A DNA stretch of 64,000 nt from NCBI RefSeq assembly GCF_040115645.1, contig NW_027096035.1, positions 186,001 to 250,000 on the forward strand, given 5' to 3'. Source of the DNA: Euwallacea fornicatus (taxonomy: Eukaryota; Arthropoda; Insecta; Coleoptera; Curculionidae). Below are positions 38,367 to 51,566 of this stretch, in pieces. Both the position numbers and the translations under genes were made by a program. Within the stretch, counting starts at the first letter, position 1, and each line of letters opens with the position of its first letter. The notes beneath the pieces were generated by a model. The model was given only the letters and a program-made list of their open reading frames with translations, searched no databases and had not been told where the DNA came from.

Positions 38367-40478
38367 TTATCGAGCTTCACAATTTGAAAAGTCACAAAAG
38401 TTGTGTGTTTGAGCACTTAAAGTACTATTTTTCTTGGAAATTCAACAAGATGCAATCATGATGTGTTGTGACATCTTAAAGATCTCGTCGAGCTGATTAA
38501 TTTGACACTTTGTTTAAGAAATTTGGTCGACAATTCCCGAAGTTATCGAGTTTCAAAGTTTGAAAAGTCACAAAAGTTGTGTGTTTGAGCACTTAAAGTA
38601 CTATTTTTCTTGGAAATTCGACAAGATGCAATCATGATGTGTTGTGACATCTTAAAGATCTCGTCGAGCTGATTAATTTGACACTTTGTTTAAGAAATTT
38701 GGTCCACAATTCCCGAAGTTATCGAGCTTCAAAGTTTGAAAAGTCACAAAAGTTATGTGTTTGAGCACTTAAAGTACTGTTTTTCTTGGAAATCCAACAA
38801 GATGCAATCATGATGTGTTGTGACATCTTAAAGATCTCGTGGAGCTGATTAATTTGACACTTTGTTTAACAAATTTGGTCCTCATTTGCCGAAGTTATCG
38901 AGCTTCAAAATTTGAAAAGTCACAAAAGTTGTGTGTTTGAGCACTTAAAGTACTATTTTTCATGGAAATTCAACAAGATGCTATCATGATGTGTTGTGAC
39001 ATCTTGAAGATCTCGTCGAGCTGATTAATTTGACACTTTGTTTAACAATCTTGGTCGACAATTCCCGAAGTTATCGAGCTTCAAAATTTGAAAAGACACA
39101 AAAGTTGTGTGTTTGAGCACTTAAAGTACTATTTTTCATGGAAATTCAACAAGATGCTATCATGATGTGTTGTGACATCTTGAAGATCTCGTCGAGCTGA
39201 TTAATTTGACACTTTGTTTAACAATCTTGGTCGACAATTCCCGAAGTTATCGAGCTTCAAAATTTGAAAAGACACAAAAGTTGTGTGTTTGAGCACTTAA
39301 AGTACTATTTTTCATGGAAATTCAACAAGATGCTATCATGATGTGTTGTGACATCTTGAAGATCTCGTCGAGCTGATTAATTTGACACTTTGTTTAACAA
39401 TCTTGGTCGACAATTCCCGAAGTTATCGAGCTTCAAAATTTGAAAAGACACAAAAGTTGTGTGTTTGAGCACTTAAAGTACTATTTTTCATGGAAATTCA
39501 ACAAGATGCTATCATGATGTGTTGTGACATCTTGAAGATCTCGTCGAGCTGATTAATTTGACACTTTGTTTAACAATCTTGGTCGACAATTCCCGAAGTT
39601 ATCGAGCTTCAAAATTTGAAAAGACACAAAAGTTGTGTGTTTGAGCACTTAAAGTACTATTTTTCATGGAAATTCAACAAGATGCTATCATGATGTGTTG
39701 TGACATCTTGAAGATCTCGTCGAGCTGATTAATTTGACACTTTGTTTAACAATCTTGGTCGACAATTCCCGAAGTTATCGAGCTTCAAAATTTGAAAAGA
39801 CACAAAAGTTGTGTGTTTGAGCACTTAAAGTACTATTTTTCATGGAAATTCAACAAGATGCTATCATGATGTGTTGTGACATCTTGAAGATCTCGTCGAG
39901 CTGATTAATTTGACACTTTGTTTAACAATCTTGGTCGACAATTCCCGAAGTTATCGAGCTTCAAAATTTGAAAAGACACAAAAGTTGTGTGTTTGAGCAC
40001 TTAAAGTACTATTTTTCATGGAAATTCAACAAGATGCTATCATGATGTGTTGTGACATCTTGAAGATCTCGTCGAGCTGATTAATTTGACACTTTGTTTA
40101 ACAATCTTGGTCGACAATTCCCGAAGTTATCGAGCTTCAAAATTTGAAAAGTCACAAAAGTTGTGTGTTTGAGCAATTAAAGTACTGTTTTTCTTGGAAA
40201 TCCAACAAGATGCAATCATGATGTGTTGTGACATCTTAAAGATCTCGTGGAGCTGATTAATTTGACACTTTGTTTAAGAAATTTGGTCCACAATTCCCGA
40301 AGTTATCGAGCTTCAAAATTTGAAAAGTCACAAAAGTTATGTGTTTGAGCACTTAAAGTACTGTTTTTCTTGGAAATCCAACAAGATGCAATCATGATGT
40401 GTTGTGACATCTTAAAGATCTCGTGGAGCTGATTAATTTGACACTTTGTTTAAGAAATTTGGTCCACAATTCCCGAAG
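38367..40478. repeat. 12-monomer (2112-bp) unit with six-A run
   Basis: Order: a cttcacaat monomer, X, C', A', six A, B, C. The first four monomers recur at 40479, with cttcac at 38375 and 40487 (2112 bp apart). The six A monomers (39071-40126) are nearly identical. Confidence 0.85.
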
Positions 40479-42238
40479 TTATCGAGCTTCACAATTTGAA
40501 AAGTCACAAAAGTTGTGTGTTTGAGCACTTAAAGTACTATTTTTCTTGGAAATTCAACAAGATGCAATCATGATGTGTTGTGACATCTTAAAGATCTCGT
40601 CGAGCTGATTAATTTGACACTTTGTTTAAGAAATTTGGTCGACAATTCCCGAAGTTATCGAGTTTCAAAGTTTGAAAAGTCACAAAAGTTGTGTGTTTGA
40701 GCACTTAAAGTACTATTTTTCTTGGAAATTCGACAAGATGCAATCATGATGTGTTGTGACATCTTAAAGATCTCGTCGAGCTGATTAATTTGACACTTTG
40801 TTTAAGAAATTTGGTCCACAATTCCCGAAGTTATCGAGCTTCAAAGTTTGAAAAGTCACAAAAGTTATGTGTTTGAGCACTTAAAGTACTGTTTTTCTTG
40901 GAAATCCAACAAGATGCAATCATGATGTGTTGTGACATCTTAAAGATCTCGTGGAGCTGATTAATTTGACACTTTGTTTAACAAATTTGGTCCTCATTTG
41001 CCGAAGTTATCGAGCTTCAAAATTTGAAAAGTCACAAAAGTTGTGTGTTTGAGCACTTAAAGTACTATTTTTCATGGAAATTCAACAAGATGCTATCATG
41101 ATGTGTTGTGACATCTTGAAGATCTCGTCGAGCTGATTAATTTGACACTTTGTTTAACAATCTTGGTCGACAATTCCCGAAGTTATCGAGCTTCAAAATT
41201 TGAAAAGACACAAAAGTTGTGTGTTTGAGCACTTAAAGTACTATTTTTCATGGAAATTCAACAAGATGCTATCATGATGTGTTGTGACATCTTGAAGATC
41301 TCGTCGAGCTGATTAATTTGACACTTTGTTTAACAATCTTGGTCGACAATTCCCGAAGTTATCGAGCTTCAAAATTTGAAAAGTCACAAAAGTTGTGTGT
41401 TTGAGCAATTAAAGTACTGTTTTTCTTGGAAATCCAACAAGATGCAATCATGATGTGTTGTGACATCTTAAAGATCTCGTGGAGCTGATTAATTTGACAC
41501 TTTGTTTAAGAAATTTGGTCCACAATTCCCGAAGTTATCGAGCTTCAAAATTTGAAAAGTCACAAAAGTTATGTGTTTGAGCACTTAAAGTACTGTTTTT
41601 CTTGGAAATCCAACAAGATGCAATCATGATGTGTTGTGACATCTTAAAGATCTCGTGGAGCTGATTAATTTGACACTTTGTTTAAGAAATTTGGTCCACA
41701 ATTCCCGAAGTTATCGAGCTTCAAAATTTGAAAAGTCACAAAAGTTGTGTGTTTGAGCACTTAAAGTACTATTTTTCTTGGAAATTCGACAAGATGCAAT
41801 CATGATGTGTTGTGAAATCTTAAAGATCTCGCCGAGCTGATTAATTTGACACTTTGTTTAAGAAATTTGGTCCACAATTCCCGAAGTTATCGAGCTTCAA
41901 AGTTTGAAAAGTCACAAAAGTTATGTGTTCGAGCACTTAAAGTACTGTTTTTCATGGAAATCCAACAAAATGCAATCATGATGTGTTGTGACATCTTAAA
42001 GATCTCGTGGAGCTGATTAATTTGACACTTTGTTTAAGAAATTTGGTCCACAATTCCCGAAGTTATCGAGCTTCAAAGTTTGAAAAGTCACAAAAGTTAT
42101 GTGTTTGAGCACTTAAAGTACTGTTTTTCTTGGAAATCCAACAAGATGCAATCATGATGTGTTGTGACATCTTAAAGATCTCGTGGAGCTGATTAATTTG
42201 ACACTTTGTTTAACAAATTTGGTCCTCATTTGCCGAAG
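40479..42238. repeat. Related unit with a one-A run
   Basis: Starts like 38367 (cttcacaat, X, C', A') but has one A before B and C, against six in the previous unit. Then E (with a private gccgag near 41831), L with caacaaaatg (shared with 37561, 25 monomers upstream) and C'. The difference in A number between otherwise matching starts shows contraction or expansion in whole monomers. Confidence 0.84.
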
Positions 42239-43998
42239 TTATCGAGCTTCAAAATTTGAAAAGTCACAAAAGTTGTGTGTTTGAGCACTTAAAGTACTAT
42301 TTTTCATGGAAATTCAACAAGATGCTATCATGATGTGTTGTGACATCTTGAAGATCTCGTCGAGCTGATTAATTTGACACTTTGTTTAACAATCTTGGTC
42401 GACAATTCCCGAAGTTATTGAGCTTCAAAATTTGAAAAGACACAAAAGTTGTGTGTTTGAGCACTTAAAGTACTATTTTTCATGGAAATTCAACAAGATG
42501 CTATCATGATGTGTTGTGACATCTTGAAGATCTCGTCGAGCTGATTAATTTGACACTTTGTTTAACAATCTTGGTCGACAATTCCCGAAGTTATCGAGCT
42601 TCAAAATTTGAAAAGTCACAAAAGTTGTGTGTTTGAGCAATTAAAGTACTGTTTTTCTTGGAAATCCAACAAGATGCAATCATGATGTGTTGTGACATCT
42701 TAAAGATCTCGTGGAGCTGATTAATTTGACACTTTGTTTAAGAAATTTGGTCCACAATTCCCGAAGTTATCGAGCTTCAAAATTTGAAAAGTCACAAAAG
42801 TTATGTGTTTGAGCACTTAAAGTACTGTTTTTCTTGGAAATCCAACAAGATGCAATCATGATGTGTTGTGACATCTTAAAGATCTCGTGGAGCTGATTAA
42901 TTTGACACTTTGTTTAAGAAATTTGGTCCACAATTCCCGAAGTTATCGAGCTTCAAAATTTGAAAAGTCACAAAAGTTGTGTGTTTGAGCACTTAAAGTA
43001 CTATTTTTCATGGAAATTCCACAAGATGCTATCATGATGTGTTGTGAAATCTTAAAGATCTCGTGGAGCTGATTAATTTGACACTTTGTTTAACAAATTT
43101 GGTCCTCATTTGCCGAAGTTATCGAGCTTCAAAATTTGAAAAGTCACAAAAGTTGTGTGTTTGAGCACTTAAAGTACTATTTTTCATGGAAATTCAACAA
43201 GATGCTATCATGATGTGTTGTGACATCTTGAAGATCTCGTCGAGCTGATTAATTTGACACTTTGTTTAACAATCTTGGTCGACAATTCCCGAAGTTATCG
43301 AGCTTCAAAATTTGAAAAGTCACAAAAGTTGTGTGTTTGAGCACTTAAAGTACTATTTTTCATGGAAATTCAACAAGATGCTATCATGATGTGTTGTGAC
43401 ATCTTGAAGATCTCGTCGAGCTGATTAATTTGACACTTTGTTTAACAATCTTGGTCGACAATTCCCGAAGTTATCGAGCTTCAAAATTTGAAAAGACACA
43501 AAAGTTGTGTGTTTGAGCACTTAAAGTACTATTTTTCATGGAAATTCAACAAGATGCTATCATGATGTGTTGTGACATCTTGAAGATCTCGTCGAGCTGA
43601 TTAATTTGACACTTTGTTTAACAATCTTGGTCGACAATTCCCGAAGTTATCGAGCTTCAAAATTTGAAAAGACACAAAAGTTGTGTGTTTGAGCAATTAA
43701 AGTACTGTTTTTCTTGGAAATCCAACAAGATGCAATCATGATGTGTTGTGACATCTTAAAGATCTCGTGGAGCTGATTAATTTGACACTTTGTTTAAGAA
43801 ATTTGGTCCACAATTCCCGAAGTTATCGAGCTTCAAAATTTGAAAAGTCACAAAAGTTGTGTGTTTGAGCAATTAAAGTACCATTTTTCTTGGAAATTCG
43901 ACAAGATGCAATCATGATGTGTTGTGAAATCTTAAAGATCTCGTGGAGCTGATTAATTTGACACTTTGTTTAACAAATTTGGTCCTCATTTGCCGAAG
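42239..43998. repeat. A'/A/B/C group with two hybrids
   Basis: Order A' A B C A''-hybrid A' A' A B-hybrid K. The monomer at 42943 starts as A'' (ttccac, gctatc) but ends gaaatc, gtgg, ggtcctc. The monomer at 43647 starts as A (gacac) and continues as B (gcaatta, ctgttttt). The A at 42415 has a private ttattgagc. These are likely exchange junctions within monomers. Confidence 0.82.
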
Positions 43999-46110
43999 TT
44001 ATCGAGCTTCAAAATTTGAAAAGTCACAAAAGTTGTGTGTTTGAGCACTTAAAGTACTATTTTTCATGGAAATTCAACAAGATGCTATCATGATGTGTTG
44101 TGACATCTTGAAGATCTCGTCGAGCTGATTAATTTGACACTTTGTTTAACAATCTTGGTCGACAATTCCCGAAGTTATCGAGCTTCAAAATTTGAAAAGA
44201 CACAAAAGTTGTGTGTTTGAGCACTTAAAGTACTATTTTTCATGGAAATTCAACAAGATGCTATCATGATGTGTTGTGACATCTTGAAGATCTCGTCGAG
44301 CTGATTAATTTGACACTTTGTTTAACAATCTTGGTCGACAATTCCCGAAGTTATCGAGCTTCAAAATTTGAAAAGACACAAAAGTTGTGTGTTTGAGCAC
44401 TTAAAGTACTATTTTTCATGGAAATTCAACAAGATGCTATCATGATGTGTTGTGACATCTTGAAGATCTCGTCGAGCTGATTAATTTGACACTTTGTTTA
44501 ACAATCTTGGTCGACAATTCCCGAAGTTATCGAGCTTCAAAATTTGAAAAGACACAAAAGTTGTATGTTTGAGCACTTAAAGTACTATTTTTCATGGAAA
44601 TTCAACAAGATGCTATCATGATGTGTTGTGACATCTTGAAGATCTCGTCGAGCTGATTAATTTGACACTTTGTTTAACAATCTTGGTCGACAATTCCCGA
44701 AGTTATCGAGCTTCAAAATTTTAAAAGACACAAAAGTTGTGTGTTTGAGCACTTAAAGTACTATTTTTCATGGAAATTCAACAAGATGCTATCATGATGT
44801 GTTGTGACATCTTGAAGATCTCGTCGAGCTGATTAATTTGACACTTTGTTTAACAATCTTGGTCGACAATTCCCGAAGTTATCGAGCTTCAAAATTTGAA
44901 AAGACACAAAAGTTGTGTGTTTGAGCACTTAAAGTACTATTTTTCATGGAAATTCAACAAGATGCTATCATGATGTGTTGTGACATCTTGAAGATCTCGT
45001 CGAGCTGATTAATTTGACACTTTGTTTAACAATCTTGGTCGACAATTCCCGAAGTTATCGAGCTTCAAAATTTGAAAAGACACAAAAGTTGTGTGTTTGA
45101 GCACTTAAAGTACTATTTTTCATGGAAATTCAACAAGATGCTATCATGATGTGTTGTGACATCTTGAAGATCTCGTCGAGCTGATTAATTTGACACTTTG
45201 TTTAACAATCTTGGTCGACAATTCCCGAAGTTATCGAGCTTCAAAATTTGAAAAGACACAAAAGTTGTGTGTTTGGGCACTTAAAGTACTATTTTTCATG
45301 GAAATTCAACAAGATGCTATCATGATGTGTTGTGACATCTTGAAGATCTCGTCGAGCTGATTAATTTGACACTTTGTTTAACAATCTTGGTCGACAATTC
45401 CCGAAGTTATCGAGCTTCAAAATTTGAAAAGTCACAAAAGTTGTGTGTTTGAGCAATTAAAGTACTGTTTTTCTTGGAAATCCAACAAGATGCAATCATG
45501 ATGTGTTGTGACATCTTAAAGATCTCGTGGAGCTGATTAATTTGACACTTTGTTTAAGAAATTTGGTCCACAATTCCCGAAGTTATCGAGCTTCAAAATT
45601 TGAAAAGTCACAAAAGTTATGTGTTTGAGCACTTAAAGTACTGTTTTTCTTGGAAATCCAACAAGATGCAATCATGATGTGTTGTGACATCTTAAAGATC
45701 TCGTGGAGCTGATTAATTTGACACTTTGTTTAAGAAATTTGGTCCACAATTCCCGAAGTTATCGAGCTTCAAAATTTGAAAAGTCACAAAAGTTGTGTGT
45801 TTGAGCACTTAAAGTACTATTTTTCTTGGAAATTCGACAAGATGCAATCATGATGTGTTGTGAAATCTTAAAGATCTCGTCGAGCTGATTAATTTGACAC
45901 TTTGTTTAAGAAATTTGGTCCACAATTCCCGAAGTTATCGAGCTTCAAAATTTGAAAAGTCACAAAAGTTATGTGTTTGAGCACTTAAAGTACTATTTTT
46001 CTTGGAAATTCGACAAGATGCAATCATGATGTGTTGTGAAATCTTCAAGATCTCGTCGAGCTGATTAATTTGACACTTTGTTTAAGAAATTTGGTCCTCA
46101 TTTGCCGAAG
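43999..46110. repeat. 12-monomer (2112-bp) tandem HOR, copy 1
   Basis: Order A' A A A A A A A B C E E. Two of the A monomers carry rare changes: gttgtatg (44527) and aattttaaaag (44703). Both return exactly 2112 bp later (46639, 46815). A private tttgggcac lies near 45275, and the last monomer has a private cttcaag near 46045. Confidence 0.9.
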
Positions 46111-48222
46111 TTATCGAGCTTCAAAATTTGAAAAGTCACAAAAGTTGTGTGTTTGAGCACTTAAAGTACTATTTTTCATGGAAATTCAACAAGATGCTAT
46201 CATGATGTGTTGTGACATCTTGAAGATCTCGTCGAGCTGATTAATTTGACACTTTGTTTAACAATCTTGGTCGACAATTCCCGAAGTTATCGAGCTTCAA
46301 AATTTGAAAAGACACAAAAGTTGTGTGTTTGAGCACTTAAAGTACTATTTTTCATGGAAATTCAACAAGATGCTATCATGATGTGTTGTGACATCTTGAA
46401 GATCTCGTCGAGCTGATTAATTTGACACTTTGTTTAACAATCTTGGTCGACAATTCCCGAAGTTATCGAGCTTCAAAATTTGAAAAGACACAAAAGTTGT
46501 GTGTTTGAGCACTTAAAGTACTATTTTTCATGGAAATTCAACAAGATGCTATCATGATGTGTTGTGACATCTTGAAGATCTCGTCGAGCTGATTAATTTG
46601 ACACTTTGTTTAACAATCTTGGTCGACAATTCCCGAAGTTATCGAGCTTCAAAATTTGAAAAGACACAAAAGTTGTATGTTTGAGCACTTAAAGTACTAT
46701 TTTTCATGGAAATTCAACAAGATGCTATCATGATGTGTTGTGACATCTTGAAGATCTCGTCGAGCTGATTAATTTGACACTTTGTTTAACAATCTTGGTC
46801 GACAATTCCCGAAGTTATCGAGCTTCAAAATTTTAAAAGACACAAAAGTTGTGTGTTTGAGCACTTAAAGTACTATTTTTCATGGAAATTCAACAAGATG
46901 CTATCATGATGTGTTGTGACATCTTGAAGATCTCGTCGAGCTGATTAATTTGACACTTTGTTTAACAATCTTGGTCGACAATTCCCGAAGTTATCGAGCT
47001 TCAAAATTTGAAAAGACACAAAAGTTGTGTGTTTGAGCACTTAAAGTACTATTTTTCATGGAAATTCAACAAGATGCTATCATGATGTGTTGTGACATCT
47101 TGAAGATCTCGTCGAGCTGATTAATTTGACACTTTGTTTAACAATCTTGGTCGACAATTCCCGAAGTTATCGAGCTTCAAAATTTGAAAAGACACAAAAG
47201 TTGTGTGTTTGAGCACTTAAAGTACTATTTTTCATGGAAATTCAACAAGATGCTATCATGATGTGTTGTGACATCTTGAAGATCTCGTCGAGCTGATTAA
47301 TTTGACACTTTGTTTAACAATCTTGGTCGACAATTCCCGAAGTTATCGAGCTTCAAAATTTGAAAAGACACAAAAGTTGTGTGTTTGAGCACTTAAAGTA
47401 CTATTTTTCATGGAAATTCAACAAGATGCTATCATGATGTGTTGTGACATCTTGAAGATCTCGTCGAGCTGATTAATTTGACACTTTGTTTAACAATCTT
47501 GGTCGACAATTCCCGAAGTTATCGAGCTTCAAAATTTGAAAAGTCACAAAAGTTGTGTGTTTGAGCAATTAAAGTACTGTTTTTCTTGGAAATCCAACAA
47601 GATGCAATCATGATGTGTTGTGACATCTTAAAGATCTCGTGGAGCTGATTAATTTGACACTTTGTTTAAGAAATTTGGTCCACAATTCCCGAAGTTATCG
47701 AGCTTCAAAATTTGAAAAGTCACAAAAGTTATGTGTTTGAGCACTTAAAGTACTGTTTTTCTTGGAAATCCAACAAGATGCAATCATGATGTGTTGTGAC
47801 ATCTTAAAGATCTCGTGGAGCTGATTAATTTGACACTTTGTTTAAGAAATTTGGTCCACAATTCCCGAAGTTATCGAGCTTCAAAATTTGAAAAGTCACA
47901 AAAGTTGTGTGTTTGAGCACTTAAAGTACTATTTTTCTTGGAAATTCGACAAGATGCAATCATGATGTGTTGTGAAATCTTAAAGATCTCGTCGAGCTGA
48001 TTAATTTGACACTTTGTTTAAGAAATTTGGTCCACAATTCCCGAAGTTATCGAGCTTCAAAATTTGAAAAGTCACAAAAGTTATGTGTTTGAGCACTTAA
48101 AGTACTGTTTTTCTTGGAAATCCAACAAGATGCAATCATGATGTGTTGTGACATCTTAAAGATCTCGTGGAGCTGATTAATTTGACACTTTGTTTAAGAA
48201 ATTTGGTCCACAATTCCCGAAG
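46111..48222. repeat. 12-monomer tandem HOR, copy 2
   Basis: Repeats 43999-46110 in eleven of twelve monomers, including the gttgtatg and aattttaaaag markers. The twelfth monomer is C (48047) instead of the E ending in ggtcctc (45935). Along with 16015-20238 this is the clearest tandem HOR pair in the window. Confidence 0.9.
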
Positions 48223-49630
48223 TTATCGAGCTTCAAAATTTGAAAAGTCACAAAAGTTGTGTGTTTGAGCACTTAAAGTACTATTTTTCATGGAAATTCC
48301 ACAAGATGCTATCATGATGTGTTGTGACATCTTGAAGATCTCGTCGAGCTGATTAATTTGACACTTTGTTTAACAAATTTGGTCCTCATTTGCCGAAGTT
48401 ATCGAGCTTCAAAGTTTGAAAAGTCACAAAAGTTATGTGTTCGAGCACTTAAAGTACTGTTTTTCATGGAAATCCAACAAGATGCAATCATGATGTGTTG
48501 TGACATCTTAAAGATCTCGTGGAGCTGATTAATTTGACACTTTGTTTAAGAAATTTGGTCCACAATTCCCGAAGTTATCGTGCTTCAAAATTTGAAAAGT
48601 CACAAAAGTTGTGTGTTTGAGCAATTAAAGTACCATTTTTCTTGGAAATTCGACAAGATGCAATCATGATGTGTTGTGAAATCTTAAAGATCTCGTGGAG
48701 CTGATTAATTTGACACTTTGTTTAACAAATTTGGTCCTCATTTGCCGAAGTTATCGAGCTTCAAAATTTGAAAAGTCACAAAAGTTGTGTGTTTGAGCAC
48801 TTAAAGTACTATTTTTCTTGGAAATTCGACAAGATGCAATCATGATGTGTTGTGACATCTTAAAGATCTCGTGGAGCTGATTAATTTGACACTTTGTTTA
48901 AGAAATTTGGTCGACAATTCCCGAAGTTATCGAGTTTCAAAGTTTGAAAAGTCACAAAAGTTGTGTGTTTGAGCACTTAAAGTACTATTTTTCTTGGAAA
49001 TTCAACAAGATGCAATCATGATGTGTTGTGAAATCTTAAAGATCTCGTCGAGCTGATTAATTTGACACTTTGTTTAAGAAATTTGGTCGACAATTCCCGA
49101 AGTTATCGAGCTTCAAAATTTGAAAAGTCACAAAAGTTATGTGTTTGAGCACTTAAAGTACTATTTTTCTTGGAAATGCAACAAGATGCAATCATGATGT
49201 GTTGTGACATCTTAAAGATCTCGTGGAGCTGATTAATTTGACACTTTGTTTAACAAATTTGGTCGACAATTCCCGAAGTTATCGAGTTTCAAAGTTTGAA
49301 AAGTCACAAAAGTTGTGTGTTTGAGCACTTAAAGTACTATTTTTCTTGGAAATTCGACAAGATGCAATCATGATGTGTTGTGACATCTTAAAGATCTCGT
49401 CGAGCTGATTAATTTGACACTTTGTTTAAGAAATTTGGTCCACAATTCCCGAAGTTATCGAGCTTCAAAGTTTGAAAAGTCACAAAAGTTATGTGTTTGA
49501 GCACTTAAAGTACTGTTTTTCTTGGAAATCCAACAAGATGCAATCATGATGTGTTGTGACATCTTAAAGATCTCGTGGAGCTGATTAATTTGACACTTTG
49601 TTTAACAAATTTGGTCCTCATTTGCCGAAG
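48223..49630. repeat. Transition block A'' L K E F D X C'
   Basis: The C A'' L K E order (48047-48926) matches 29743-30622, at an offset of 104 monomers. K here has a private tcgtgcttc near 48580. F, D, X and C' follow and lead into the right-hand zone, where A-class monomers become rare. The X C' pair (49279, 49455) begins a cassette that recurs downstream. Confidence 0.82.
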
Positions 49631-50334
49631 TTATCGAGCTTCAAAATTTGAAAAGTCACAAAAGTTGTGTGTTTGAGCAATTAAAGTACTATTTTTCTTG
49701 GAAATTCGACAAGATGCAATCATGATGTGTTGTGAAATCTTAAAGATCTCGTGGAGCTGATTAATTTGACACTTTGTTTAACAACCTTGGTCGACAATTC
49801 CCGAAGTTATCGAGCTTCAAAATTTGAAAAGACACAAAAGTTGTGTGTTTGTGCACTTAAAGTACTATTTTTCATGGAAATTCAACAAGATGCAATCATG
49901 ATGTGTTGTGAAATCTTAAAGATCTCGTCGAGCTGATTAATTTGACACTTTGTTTAACAAATTTGGTCCTCATTTGCCGAAGTTATCGAGCTTCAAAATT
50001 TGAAAAATCACAAAAGTTGTGTGTTTGAGCACTTAAAGTACTGTTTTTCATGGAAATCCAACAAGATGCAATCATGATGTGTTGTGACATCTTAAAGATC
50101 TCGTGGAGCTGATTAATTTGACACTTTGTTTAACAAATTTGGTCCTCATTTGCCGAAGTTATCGAGCTTCAAAATTTGAAAAGTCACAAAAGTTGTGTGA
50201 TTGAGCAATTAAAGTACTATTTTTCTTGGAAATTCGACAAGATGCAATCATGATGTGTTGTGAAATCTTAAAGATCTCGTGGAGCTGATTAATTTGACAC
50301 TTTGTTTAACAAATTTGGTCCTCATTTGCCGAAG
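49279..50334. repeat. 6-monomer cassette X C' M G H I, copy 1
   Basis: The order is X (gtttcaaag, ttcgac), C', M ending in aacaacctt, G (gacac, gtgcac, catgg, gaaatc), H (aatcac, ctgttttt, catgg) and I (gattgagc). The same order is at 51567-52622 (2288 bp on) and 56143-57198 (4576 bp further). A version without X is at 59311-60190. G monomers lack the tga present in other monomers, which opens a short frame of about 61 codons that starts only at gtg; I read this as a side effect of one substitution, not a gene. Confidence 0.85.
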
Positions 50335-51566
50335 TTATCGAGCTTCAAAATTTGAAAAGTCACAAAAGTTGTGTGTTTGAGCAATTAAAGTACTATTTTT
50401 CTTGGAAATTCAACAAGATGCTATCATGATGTGTTGTGACATCTTGAAGATCTCGTCGAGCTGATTAATTTGACACTTTGTTTAACAATCTTGGTCGACA
50501 ATTCCCGAAGTTATCGAGCTTCAAAATTTGAAAAGTCACAAAAGTTGTGTGTTTGAGCAATTAAAGTACTGTTTTTCTTGGAAATCCAACAAGATGCAAT
50601 CATGATGTGTTGTGACATCTTAAAGATCTCGTGGAGCTGATTAATTTGACACTTTGTTTAAGAAATTTGGTCCACAATTCCCGAAGTTATCGAGCTTCAA
50701 AATTTGAAAAGTCACAAAAGTTATGTGTTTGAGCACTTAAAGTACTGTTTTTCTTGGAAATCCAACAAGATGCAATCATGATGTGTTGTGACATCTTAAA
50801 GATCTCGTGGAGCTGATTAATTTGACACTTTGTTTAAGAAATTTGGTCCACAATTCCCGAAGTTATCGAGCTTCAAAATTTGAAAAGTCACAAAAGTTGT
50901 GTGTTTGAGCACTTAAAGTACTATTTTTCTTGGAAATTCGACAAGATGCAATCATGATGTGTTGTGAAATCTTAAAGATCTCGTCGAGCTGATTAATTTG
51001 ACCCTTTGTTTAAGAAATTTGGTCCACAATTCCCGAAGTTATCGAGCTTCAAAATTTGAAAAGTCACAAAAGTTATGTGTTTGAGCACTTAAAGTACTGT
51101 TTTTCTTGGAAATCCAACAAGATGCAATCATGATGTGTTGTGACATCTTAAAGATCTCGTGGAGCTGATTAATTTGACACTTTGTTTAAGAAATTTGGTC
51201 CACAATTCCCGAAGTTATCGAGCTTCAAAATTTGAAAAGTCACAAAAGTTTTGTGTTTGAGCACTTAAAGTACTATTTTTCATGGAAATTCCACAAGATG
51301 CTATCATGATGTGTTGTGACATCTTGAAGATCTCGTCGAGCTGATTAATTTGACACTTTGTTTAACAAATTTGGTCCTCATTTGCCGAAGTTATCGAGCT
51401 TCAAAGTTTGAAAAGTCACAAAAGTTATGTGTTCGAGCACTTAAAGTACTGTTTTTCATGGAAATCCAACAAGATGCAATCATGATGTGTTGTGACATCT
51501 TAAAGATCTCGTGGAGCTGATTAATTTGACACTTTGTTTAACAAATTTGGTCGACAATTCCCGAAG
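50335..51566. repeat. Last A-class sequence: J/A hybrid, B C E C A'' L
   Basis: The monomer at 50335 is a hybrid: gcaatta and cttgg at the front, gctatc, ttgaag and aacaatctt (A-like) at the back. It is the last monomer with the aacaatctt end. The A'' at 51215, with a private gttttgtg, is the last with gctatc. A private accctttg lies near 51001. After this the array holds only G-T, C, D, E, X and related classes. Confidence 0.83.
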
